DNA of 64,000 nt from Aquanectria penicillioides (lineage: Eukaryota > Ascomycota > Sordariomycetes > Hypocreales > Nectriaceae): NCBI GenBank assembly GCA_003415625.1, contig PYIU01000002.1, positions 3,906,001 through 3,970,000 of the forward strand, read 5' to 3'. The notes under the pieces are model-generated. The model had not been told where the DNA came from and made no database searches. It was given only the letters and a program-made list of their open reading frames with translations. The position numbers and the translations under genes were made by a program. The first letter of the stretch is position 1, and every line of letters starts with the position of its first letter. Shown piece by piece: positions 54,861-64,000 of the stretch.

Positions 54861-57800
54861 GGCAGCAACAGCTGGGGGTGCTACCACAGCGGCTTAGAAA
54901 TGGGTACGCCGAGTCCGGACGGCGGGGTCGACGGCGGCAAGCTTCGAGAGGGGGATGGACCTCGGTGAGGGTGTTGATGGGCGCTTGGTGGTGGTCGTAG
55001 TCTCGGGAACGGCAAGGATGGAGAGGGAGATGCAAGAAACCATCCAGAGAGAGAAGGATGGAATATGTTGGGAGAAGAGAAGATGGAGCAGCGACGAGAG
55101 CTGATGGAGATAATAGATGTCCTCTGGGGCGAAGTGATGGTGGGCTGGGCGAGGTTAAAGCAGCCGTACAGTGCGCCGCGACGCAGGTAGCGATGCCACA
55201 AACTAAGATGGCGCTGGGAGGGGCTCTGTGACCCACGACGCTCAGATTCAGCGAGCCGAGGAGAGGAGAGAGGAGAGAGGACAGGTTCCGCCTGGCCTTT
55301 TGGAAGAGGTAAATTAGAGTTGGCCTCGGTGGCGGGGGAGTTGTGAGATAGGGATGGTGCTCGATACTCGACTGCTCGGTTCTCGACGGTTGATGACTGG
55401 TGCTTCAGCTTTCCCGCAGCCGCAAGGTTGAGGATGGTTTCTGGATTCGAGGTATGGTCGTGGTGCTGATTATGCGCTTCTGCTGGCTTCCCGCCGGCTT
55501 CAAAGAAGATAGGTGCTTAACTAAGTAAGCAGTAATGGTCAGCTCAGCCTGGCCCTGATGCCTGTACATGTGCGCGTCCTCTCAGCTTCTCATCGGTTCT
55601 AGATGGCTTTGGGGTTGGTGTTGCAGCAGGCTCGGCGCCATCCGCCCCAAGGGATCCGCCGCTCAGCACCGTGACCCCTCCTCCTGAGGTGAGATCCCTG
55701 ACCGAGGCAAGATACATACCTTAATTCTCATTCTTGTCGATGGCGAACTCTTTGTCAGCGCGACACGATACTGTCTAGCAGGTGATGCATGGGCATCTGA
55801 CATAGGGGTGCTATCTCTCGAGCGTAGGTAGGTGAACGGCCCAGTTCGTCATTGTGGGTGCAGCGTGTGATTTCTGGAAGGCCCGAGACTCCTAGTTGCA
55901 TGATAGGCACTTCCCAACCCAACTCTCTTGCAGAAGCAAGCCGCCCACGCACTGCCCACAGTGCGTAAAACGCTCCCCACTAGAGCTGTTGCGCCGGCAG
56001 AGGCGATCCTCTAGAAGACTGGCGGGCACGTAAAAGTGGGCCCGGGTTTTGCTTCGCGGGTGGGTTTGGCGGGGTTCGATAGTTCTGCTACGGAGACTTC
56101 ACACGACTCTGATGCTTGTGCGGGACCAGCTCGCGCTTCACTATGGCCACTGCCCAGGCCTACAGGCCTGCAACACACCTAGTACCTATGCACTAGGTAG
56201 CGGGGAAGAGGCGAATCTTAAGCCGCCGGGAGGAGCCTAGAGCCCCTTGACCCCCCCTAAGGCCCAAAGGACCACAAGAGTCGATGATGCAGGTCATTTG
56301 AGATGAGTTGGTTGCGAAGTCAAAAGTATGTCTCGTTTCGGCGCGGGGGTGCCATCTCAAGACGCTGGCAGTTGCCTCGCCATGTGCACCTTACAGCTTT
56401 TCTGACTAAGTAGTAGTCTAGCTACTTGAGCTAGGTACCTAGATGAATCAAGCCCAAGCAACAAGCCTGGATCGGGCCGGCATCTGGATTCCAAGTTAAT
56501 GATGAATCCATGTCAGACTCACATCAGCTTTCCAGCTTCTGATGCCTGCCCCGCTGAAAATTCGCCTTGGAGTGTTACCAAACAAGGTCCATTACCACCT
56601 TTCGCAACACGGTGCTGCTTCGTAGCCAAGGTAGGGACCCTGGCCGCATGGGTTTTGTCGGGGTGCGCGGTGCTCAGCCTTGACAGACTGCATTTGCCAT
56701 ACTGTAATACGTGGTTTTCGCTTCCCAACCTCGACATCCCAGGTCCATGCCCATGTTTGCAAAATTTTCCTTTCCCGCATCCCCCATCCTACATGTCAGA
56801 TATCATCGAGATCAGGAGGCTAGCGATGGTAAAAAGAAACCCTTTATCATTCAGCCACTAATCCAATGCGGTGCTGCACGTCCCTCACGGTATCGAATCG
56901 CCCACCCACCGGTGAATGATCCTCCCAGTCACTGCACCTTGTGAAGCTGGGCCATCCCAGCATTCGCCATTCGGTGGCTCCAACCTCGCTAGTAGACCTA
57001 GCACTGTCTATTGGCCACTAACTGTGATATTAGGAACCTCAATTCATTCATAACATAGGCCTATTTGCAGCCTGCTTCGCATTTCTCCTCTGTTTCTTGA
57101 CCTATTCAAACGACGCCAGCATGCAGAGCCTGCAGCCTCCTCGCTGGCTGTATATATTTTCTTTTTCTTTTCTCCTTTTATTTTTCTTATTTTTTGCTTT
57201 CTTTCCTTCTCTGTCCCCCTTCCTGTGAAATTACCGTAACTTCCAGGTACAGGGGGTCTCAATGCCGAAATGTAAGACCAGGGGTTGGTGCGTAGGAGGG
57301 GATCAACTCCTGACCGCTTGGGGAAAAAAAAAACCGTGTCCATGGCTTGGGTTTGCGGCTGAACCGACGCTCGGGTATTGTCTTGTGTTTGTTTCCGTTT
57401 CCATTACTTCAACCGAAGTGGCAGCATATGTGCTTCTTGCCCCCAACGTGTCTAGAGACCTAATCAAACGTGGTGGATGGTGGTGGAAGTCCTGACTCAG
57501 CTCGAACCTGGCGCAACACATGTTCAACGCCTCATACATTTCAACAGGCAACTTCGGATCCAATGTATGCAAGGTTATTGACTGCTCGACCCAAAAATGA
57601 TATGACAACGTTGTGCAGTCGTCATGTCCTTACCCCAATGCATGTCTCAACGCCAGAGGCATAACGTTCATCCAAAGAGCGAACACCAACTTCATGTCTG
57701 TTCTCGCCTCCTCTTTAGTCCCGAGTCCAACCGGGTGAGCTATCCATGTCCGCCACCACACAGTCCATTTGGTCCCAACGGGCCGGTCACCCCACGGCAC

Positions 57801-59023
57801 GATCGCCTGCTTTCGAGGTTGTCTTGCCCTAGCTACCACGGATCATTGGATAAGTGTCCGGTTGTAACACCCCGGACCCGCGACTTTGTGTAACAGCCAA
57901 AATACGCACGTCAGTCACATGTCTCACGTCGTCTGTCAGGTCAATCACCCCCGTGGCTCGGATGGATGGATAGAATGGATGGATGGATAGATAGAAAGAA
58001 GGGTCAAAGGAGGAAAAAAGAGAGACAGCTTGTGACTCAAATGTCTGAACGGCTGAAGGTGACACATCACGGCAAAGCACATTTCCAACTCCGCACCCGC
58101 ATCAACATTCGGGTGGATGGATGGATGGTTCAAGCAAACTCGTCCTGCTATCGCATGTGAGAAAGGCCTATGAAGGCCTGGAATCCAATACCGCACCATT
58201 TCACATACCCACGCTTCCATCCACTTGACTGTCACACCAACAACGTGGGGGTCCGGAATGTTCTAGTTTCGAACAATTGTGTGATCGACTGCCATACCTA
58301 CTTGGCGTAGCTTGGATTTGCTTTTCCCGGAGAAATACAACTAGCCAATCTACATGCAATTTATCAATACTCGATAGGTAGCATTGGTTTCGCCGCAGGG
58401 TCTTTCTGTGCGCCGGCTCGGCAGGCATGACTACGATATGAAACCCAAGCTACATTGTTAACGGAAATAGGTGTCCCAAGACCAAGAGATGACGAAATAA
58501 CGCTCGACTTGGGTATCGAAAATGACAATTATACTCGCTGCTTACTTAAACATGGCTCATCTTATCCGTACAATAATTAGACTAGGTGATCGCATTCGCC
58601 CTATTAGTCTCTACAAGTTGGTCAAATCGAGAAAAGAACACATAAATAATTCACTTTTCATAAATAATTATCCTACACCGTGAATTTTGATTTAGGAGCC
58701 GTCACTCTGCATTCCCAAGAACAATAGGCGAACAACGCATCGGCCATGTGTCAACTCGGTACCCTTCCACTCAGCCCAGAACGGTAACTCACTAATTACG
58801 ACCAGCCGCTCACAATGAGGGTTCCGGGAGGGGGGGATTGCCAAATCTATAGTTAGCATCTCTTTTCTATCGTCTTGGGCCCCCTTCCGAAAAAAGTTAC
58901 GAGCATGACGCGAAAGCTGTTGGCCGGAAGCCTCACCGTCTATCAAAGCTCACCGCCCCAATCAGTGCAGTGACACCAAAGCAGCCGGGGGGTTTTCCAA
59001 GGTTCTTGAGAAATTTCGATTCA
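54861..59023. other. 4.2 kb gene-free region upstream of SCH9
   Basis: No frame with support on either strand. A C/T-rich leader for SCH9 is seen on the minus strand to about 55300; a GGAGA/GAGAG purine tract lies at 55258-55285. A GGAT tetranucleotide run is listed separately. Confidence 0.5.
57958..57997. repeat. (GGAT)n tetranucleotide microsatellite
   Basis: GGATGGATGGATAGAATGGATGGATGGATAG-type imperfect array; a second short copy (GGATGGATGGATGG) lies at 58112-58128. Confidence 0.85.
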
Positions 59024-59312
59024 CTACTTGGAATCATTGATCATCTTGAGCCATCTTTGCTCCATCTCGGGGTTACGCCTTGGGGGTAGGCCTTAGACGT
59101 ATCCTTCTCCCGCGGCAGCAGCGGGTCTGGGTAATGCTCTGTGGACCAGGTCAGACTTCAGGCTCATCGGTTGATAAGGAAACACGACGGAATGGTGCAG
59201 ATGCGTGAAACATACTCATGCTAAACTTCTGGTCCAGAAGCCTCGATTTGGCCGTCTCGCATTCCTCCATCATCCTCCTCGCGCTCGTGTTGGCGCCAGT
59301 AGCTTCGGCCAT
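59024..59312 (-). CDS. Small 70-residue protein of unknown function
   Basis: Too short to stand out, but well supported by splicing. Exons 59312-59216 and 59138-59024 with a 77-base intron (GTATGT...CCACAG). The first exon gives MAEATGANTSARRMMEECE and LLDQKFSM. Exon 2 gives KHYPDPLLPREKDTSKAYP, then meets a run of five (59082-59086, G on this strand) where one extra C on the coding strand continues the frame as RRNPEMEQRWLKMINDSK to a TAG. Highly charged, no membrane segment, one Cys. Without the extra base the other frame ends after VTPRWSKDGSR, so either C-terminus is possible; the repaired one looks more natural. I do not recognise the family. Confidence 0.55.
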
Positions 59313-60005
59313 TTTGTGTTGAAGGAGGGGCGAGGATCGGGCCCGTCGTACATGTCTAGGCTGCGAAAGCCGTAAAGAGAGGGGGGGGTGAGCAGCTGGA
59401 GGGAAAGGAGGACAGCCACCGACCAGGAACCTTGACAATGGTTTCAGATGAAGAATCTGTGCTTTGAGAGAATCTTTCTTGTCTTGAGAGTTGAGGATTG
59501 CTCTGCTGGTGTTTATCTGATGGATAAAGCAGAGGCTCAGCTTCGGGTCCTGCCCCACCCGCCGCCAAGCCACCCCGCATACAGCATACCGTAGCCGTGG
59601 ACGGATCCCGGAGGCCGCAGCGCTACTCAGGCTTGAACCCAGCGGTCGACAGGCGCTGAGCCCAGGTGCTGACAGAAGCGACCTCGGAGTGACTGGCCAC
59701 GACGGCGGCTGGCACGCGCATCCTCAGGTCGTTGCAATGTCCCTGGTGTTTCCCCAGGTCGGCGCAATTCCTTCTCTGGCCGCCCCACGTCACTCGCACC
59801 CTCAGAGTGAGGCCCAAACTTGGCCTAAAGATCGTCAACTCAACGAATCCACCCAAACTATTTTTTGCATAATCTCCGTTACCGCATCAAAGGCACCCAG
59901 GCCAGGCCCAACAGCGCATTCGCCAGCGACGCACATCATCTTCGACGACGCCATCCAATCTATAACGTGCACCTGCCCCGCGACTCGGCTGCAACATCGA
60001 CGGCA
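59313..60005. promoter_or_regulatory. Divergent promoter region, small protein and SUZ-domain gene
   Basis: 693 bases between divergent starts, no supported frame. Confidence 0.5.
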
Positions 60006-60914
60006 ATGGGGAAGCAAACTGTGGTTCCCGATGCTTGGGAGGACGATTGGGAAGCCCAGGCGGACAAAGCAGCCATCAACGAGGGCCAACAGCAACCCCA
60101 GATCCAACAGCAACCCGAAACACAGGTTCCCCTTAGCAAGGCGGAGATTCTAGCTCAACATGCTGAGGCAAATCGCAAGCTCTGGGAGTCCGCGTAAGCC
60201 CGGCCTCTTCCCCACCTGTCCTCCTGCTTCGGACGGAATCTTCAGAGTTGTGTCGTATCTAACATGTACTCGTCTCCTAATAGTGATACTCCTCAAACTT
60301 TCCACTACCTCGAGGCCAATTCCAGCGTGCCCCTAGCCAATAACTTCAAACCTCAGGTCAAGGTGCTTAGTCGTAAACCCGTCATTGCCAAGCGGGACGC
60401 TGCAAACGGCATGTCCCAGCTATCACTCGATGACAATGAAGACGAGACAAGGAAGGAGGTTCAACTCAGCCCAGAAGAGATCCGCGCAAAGCAAAAGCGA
60501 GATCGGGAGGAGAAGCAGCGTCGTTACGAGGAGGCCCGTGCAAAGATCTTTGGCGAGTCAAATCCGTCGTCCGGGGCCTCATCGCCGGGCACAGTCACCC
60601 CGCCTCGTTCAGACGGGCATTTCGCTCCCCGGGGACGGGGTCGCGGACGAGGAGGCTACCGAAACACCGATACCCGTCAGTATGATAGCCGCCAGTTTGA
60701 TGCTCCTCGGAGACCTCTAAATCCCTCGGCGTCCGGCCGGGAGCTATTCGACCCCAACTTTACACCCAAGCCGGAGGCGCCGGCGCAAAGACGAAACAAC
60801 GACAGCTTCAACCCATCGAGGGCTGAGCAGAATCCTATTCGGGCACCGAGAGGACCAGATGGAAGTGGAAGGGGAGGATTTGGCTTCGCTCAGCGAGGCG
60901 CCAAGGAGAGTTGA
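60006..60914 (+). CDS. SUZ-domain RNA-associated protein
   Basis: 272 aa from two exons, 60006-60193 and 60284-60914, with a 90-base intron (GTAAGC...AATAG; branch CTAAC) in phase. Begins MGKQTVVPDAWEDDWEAQADK, a typical acidic, Trp-containing start, then a Gln/Pro stretch and LSKAEILAQHAEANRKLWESA. The second exon holds the SUZ signature: LSPEEIRAKQKRDREEKQRR followed by YEEARAKIFG, ending in the family's basic ExRYEEARxxIFG block. The C-terminus is RGG-rich (RGRGRGRGGYR; GRGGFGFAQRG), as in RNA-binding proteins. SUZ domains bind RNA and are found in mRNA-turnover and translation factors (family knowledge). The stop lies only 27 bases from the convergent NAR1 stop. Confidence 0.85.
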
Positions 60915-60941
60915 TTTATCTTCTATCAACCAGCTTTATGC

Positions 60942-62672
60942 CTACCATCCACCCCCAATCTTTCCGGCAAGCTGCACCACCCTCTCGGTGTCTGTGGTTT
61001 TGTCCTTTCCAACATCACTAATCACCTCACGATAGCTCGTGAATACTAGTCTATCTAAGCTTATGCCTGTGACATCCGCCCAGTGCGTCAGGGTATCATT
61101 TATGTGCGAACGGGAGATGCCGCCAATCACATCCCCGGGAACCTCCTCGCCATTATCAACATCAGCCTCTTCTCCGGAGAAATAGGCCTCGTCCACCTCT
61201 ACAAGCCATTCTTTCTGTTCCTGTGGGCCTGGCTTTCCGGAAATTTTCTTCCGCTCCATGACGACGGGGTCGTCGACTTTGATCTGGCCTCCGCCATTGG
61301 TGCATCCTCCTGGGCAAGCCATTACCTCGACATAGCTAAACTCGAGGGAGGCTGCTTTCCCGACCGGCCTGCGAGCACTGCCGAAAGGCTTCCCGCCGGG
61401 CATACGTGATGGGCGTGCGGGCTTCAACCGCCGAACCAGGTTCTGAATGTTTCTGAAGCCATAATATCGGGCGGCTCTAAATACTGGTTCGCCGTTCACG
61501 ACTACCGAATATTCCGCGACATCGACGTTACGGCCGCGAGTAGTGACGATCTCTGCGCCAGGTGTCTGTGCAGCCCGGCTTCGCAGGATATGATATAAAA
61601 GGCCCCCTGAAGAACCGGCTTCCCGGGGCGGATTCCTGGAATTCCGGCGAGGGAACAGGAACTCGTGGATCTTATGGTCGGGGAATGGCGTGGGGTTTGA
61701 ATTAGTGGCCGCCATCTTGGGCATGTCGAAGAAGTTCAAGCCCCTAGATTCGGCAAGCATGAGGATCTCCTTGCTCGTAATAACGCAATCAACGTCGCGG
61801 ACTCCTCGACCCCTCGACTCGCCTCCCGCCCAGACTTCTTCCGTCAATTCTTCACGGCTCGCCTCAAGCTTCTTGTCAAAGCAAGGCATTATGGCCAGAT
61901 GCCAGATCCGGCTTGGGGAGATATTTAGGACCCGGCTCAACGTCGTCTTGAGCATGGTGCCCATCAAGGCCTGTGGTGACTTGACCTTGGAAAGATGAGG
62001 GAGGACATGGGGGTGTGTCTTCTCAGCATAACATACCCAGCCAGGGCAAGATGACGCGAGAATTGGTTTCGCAGGAGTGGCGGTTCCATGGCGTCCACCA
62101 TCGAGGATCTCGTCGGCGCCCAGAACAAGAGTTGCCTCCCTAGCAACATTGGTATCAACAACCCATGTGAACTCGTTCTTCCACTTGCCACCAATGGCAA
62201 TACCGTCAGGTCCCTTGAGCAAGTTGTTCAACATATTTGCGACGTCTCTGTCTGAGACGTTGCCACCGCACGCAGCGGCCAAGTTGGCTCTGGTCTGGGG
62301 GCTCACGCTGGCGACAAACAGCTTGGCATCCTCATTTTCCAACCCTTCTACACTGAACTTGCCATTGTTGTCCGGGCCTACCACGCGGAGTGCCGGTGCG
62401 GCATCTAGAGTCGCCAGCACCTCAGCATGGCTTTGAAGACTAACGAGGACGGCCTCGGCAGAGGTAACGCATCCAGAGCAAGCGAGGCAGTCGGTCAGGG
62501 AGATCTGGGCGGGCGCGTTCGGGTTGGTGGTGGGTTGCTGGCCATCGAGGATGACTTCGAACTCATTGGATTGCGGGGGCGGGGCGGCGGGGAGTGTCTC
62601 GATAGGCTTGATGCATGCAACTCCGGGGGAGATGAAGTCGTTCAGGTCATCGGCGGAGAGGATGGCACTCAT
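60942..62672 (-). CDS. NAR1: Cytosolic Fe-S cluster assembly factor Nar1 (iron-hydrogenase-like)
   Basis: Links early and late steps of the cytosolic iron-sulfur protein assembly (CIA) pathway. 576 aa, one exon; start MSAILSADDLNDFISP at 62672, the standard Nar1 opening, chosen over an in-frame ATG 44 codons upstream. The N-terminal [4Fe-4S] site has Cys20, Cys62, Cys65 and Cys68 (DCLACSGC). The C-terminal hydrogenase-like cluster uses the Cys of SSCPGWVCYAEK, IMPCFDKK and VMACPGGCTNGGGQ. In between lie VASVSPQTRANLAA, PHLSKVKSPQALMG and SGGLLYHILRSRA. Compared with real hydrogenases the active-site H-cluster environment is not needed in this family. All cluster ligands are present, so it should be active. 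Confidence 0.95.
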   Translation of the reverse strand: MSAILSADDLNDFISPGVACIKPIETLPAAPPPQSNEFEVILDGQQPTTNPNAPAQISLTDCLACSGCVTSAEAVLVSLQSHAEVLATLDAAPALRVVGPDNNGKFSVEGLENEDAKLFVASVSPQTRANLAAACGGNVSDRDVANMLNNLLKGPDGIAIGGKWKNEFTWVVDTNVAREATLVLGADEILDGGRHGTATPAKPILASSCPGWVCYAEKTHPHVLPHLSKVKSPQALMGTMLKTTLSRVLNISPSRIWHLAIMPCFDKKLEASREELTEEVWAGGESRGRGVRDVDCVITSKEILMLAESRGLNFFDMPKMAATNSNPTPFPDHKIHEFLFPRRNSRNPPREAGSSGGLLYHILRSRAAQTPGAEIVTTRGRNVDVAEYSVVVNGEPVFRAARYYGFRNIQNLVRRLKPARPSRMPGGKPFGSARRPVGKAASLEFSYVEVMACPGGCTNGGGQIKVDDPVVMERKKISGKPGPQEQKEWLVEVDEAYFSGEEADVDNGEEVPGDVIGGISRSHINDTLTHWADVTGISLDRLVFTSYREVISDVGKDKTTDTERVVQLAGKIGGGW

Positions 62673-63908
62673 AGTGCGCGGCGTTCGTTCCCGCGGAAAC
62701 GAGGGGCCGGTAAATGGTGTGAAGGAGTAGAGGAGTGTTATAGGGAAGGGAAAGGAGGAGCAAATACGTGGTCGTCGCCGACAGCCGGTTTTGAGTAGTG
62801 GCACCCTGAGAAGATACGGAGTTGTGCCCTGGTGGATTCCGGGGCTGTTCCCCAGGCGGAGAGGCGAGGCAGGGCGAAGGCGGCTGACAAATATATAGCT
62901 GCAAACGTTTGGGTATCAAGAAGCGATTATGTCGGGGCCGTGGGGACGCTTGGAAATAGATGAGTCAAGAGCAGGACCGGATGCGACCAAGAGAGCGAGA
63001 GAGCGAGAGATAAAAAGATAAGGCCAGCCAAGTCAAGTCAAGTTAAATTGTTAGGTAGACGCAAGACATGCACGTCGGTAGCAGCGTAGCAGCGTAGCGT
63101 GCGCCAACTTATAATACGTAACGCCCCTCGGAGTTGTCCAAGAGCAGGATCCGTTCCTAGGAGATGCGTCTGCGCAATAGAAGCGAGAGGATTTGCAATG
63201 GTTTGCTGCCGGGAGATAAAAGGGTAAAAAAAAAAATTGCCCCACGGCACACAGGGCGATGGGAGCCGAAGCCGCAGGATGCGAGATCGGCGACCGCCTA
63301 AAAAAACTGCGCGTGCAGTGGATGGTGGCGCCCAAGTTACAGTGGAATTTCAGTTGATTGGGCGGTTGGCTTTGCTTTAGGAAGGGGGAGGGGGGGCGAG
63401 AAAAAAAAAAAAACTACATTGCGCTGGGCTGGACAGCTCGAGGATGGCGGCCGCGGCCACTGATCTGGGCCTAAGGTTCCTCTCAGCCTAGCGCACATCG
63501 GACATCGGGGGTCTCTACTTCCAACCTTCCAGGGGGATACTTCCGGGGGCATGGTGCGCTGTACGGATACTGTACCTCACCAACTGTACTCCGTACCCAC
63601 CAAAGATGGCCCAGCTGCGGGGAGCGCGCCAGAAGATGCCGATTCGCGATCCAGTTGGTGACGTCGACGTCGCTGGGAGGGAAACTTGGCCAGTCGATTG
63701 GCTGCCCCGTACGGAGAGCGTGGAGAATGGGTGCGCGCGCTTGTAATGTGGTGCCATGGGCTGCTTCTCAGCCTCCATATCATGACGTCCCGACCGACTG
63801 TAGCTCCAGGCAGCTCCAAAACATTGATTCCTTCACCTTGCGGTGCGCGCCCGAAAACAACATCCTCGAGTTCAAGAACCGAAATTGCCATTCTTCGCAT
63901 CCGCTACA
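62673..63908. promoter_or_regulatory. Divergent promoter region, NAR1 and the right-edge gene
   Basis: About 1.2 kb. Contains a GAGCGAGA run (62992-63012) and two A/T homopolymers near 63230 and 63400. No supported frame. Confidence 0.5.
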
Positions 63909-64000
63909 ATGAGTGTATGTTCATCTCCCCCCACAAACAGACTCCCACGGCTCTCGCCTCCCGCCACCGCACCAACTAAACATCCTCATCTCGCAGGCCA
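63909..64000 (+). CDS. Probable first exon and intron of a gene leaving the window
   Basis: ATGAGT at 63909 is followed directly by a strong donor (GTATGT) and, at the right edge, by a CTCATCTCGCAG acceptor at 63985-63996. This would be a two-codon first exon with an 82-base intron, a layout common in fungal genes. The leader before it is C/A-rich. Only four bases of the second exon are in view, so the product is unknown. Confidence 0.35.
   Translation, partial: MSVCSSPPTNRLPRLSPPATAPTKHPHLAG

Overview
This is nuclear DNA of a filamentous ascomycete, most likely a Sordariomycete of the Hypocreales type. I infer this from short introns (about 50-110 nt, GTRNGT donors, CTNAC-like branch sites, YAG acceptors), GC-rich codon use, both strands used without operons, and recognisable fungal housekeeping genes. 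I cannot name the species.

Layout. 0-20 kb: partial Hst3/4-type sirtuin (-), secreted type-B carboxylesterase (+), mitochondrial rhomboid protease (-), Tma17-like proteasome assembly chaperone (+), conserved unknown protein (-), a gene-poor 5 kb stretch, and a membrane-anchored Lys/Glu-rich protein (-). 20-29 kb: an accessory island with a nucleoside hydrolase (+) and three decayed genes (GH3 beta-glucosidase, small secreted protein, MFS sugar transporter), then LSM8 (-) and the U2 snRNA gene (-). 29.6-36.2 kb: a divergent pair of large signalling proteins, a helical-domain pseudokinase (-) and an intact kinase with ankyrin repeats (+). 36.8-41.6 kb: a transcription-type cyclin (-) and the U4/U6 snRNP WD40 protein Prp4 (-). 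41.7-55 kb: S6K-type AGC kinase (+), DOMON/cytochrome b561 membrane protein (+), F1Fo ATP synthase subunit h (+) and the C2-domain AGC kinase Sch9 (-). 59-64 kb: a 70-residue protein (-), a SUZ-domain RNA-binding-type protein (+), the cytosolic Fe-S assembly factor Nar1 (-) and the probable first exon of a gene leaving the window (+).

The genes form no single pathway. Two themes recur: splicing (U2 snRNA, LSM8, Prp4) and nutrient signalling (Sch9, S6K-type kinase). The most interesting part is the divergent pseudokinase / kinase-ankyrin pair, which has the look of a fungal immune-type or allorecognition-type module. It sits beside an island of dead carbohydrate-use genes.

Caution on sequence quality: six otherwise intact genes lose their reading frame exactly at runs of C (coding strand), and in nearly every case one extra C per run restores the family's sequence. 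I read these as assembly errors, not mutations, and annotate the genes as intact. The GH3, MFS and small secreted protein relics decay differently (stops, lost start, deletions) and look like true pseudogenes.
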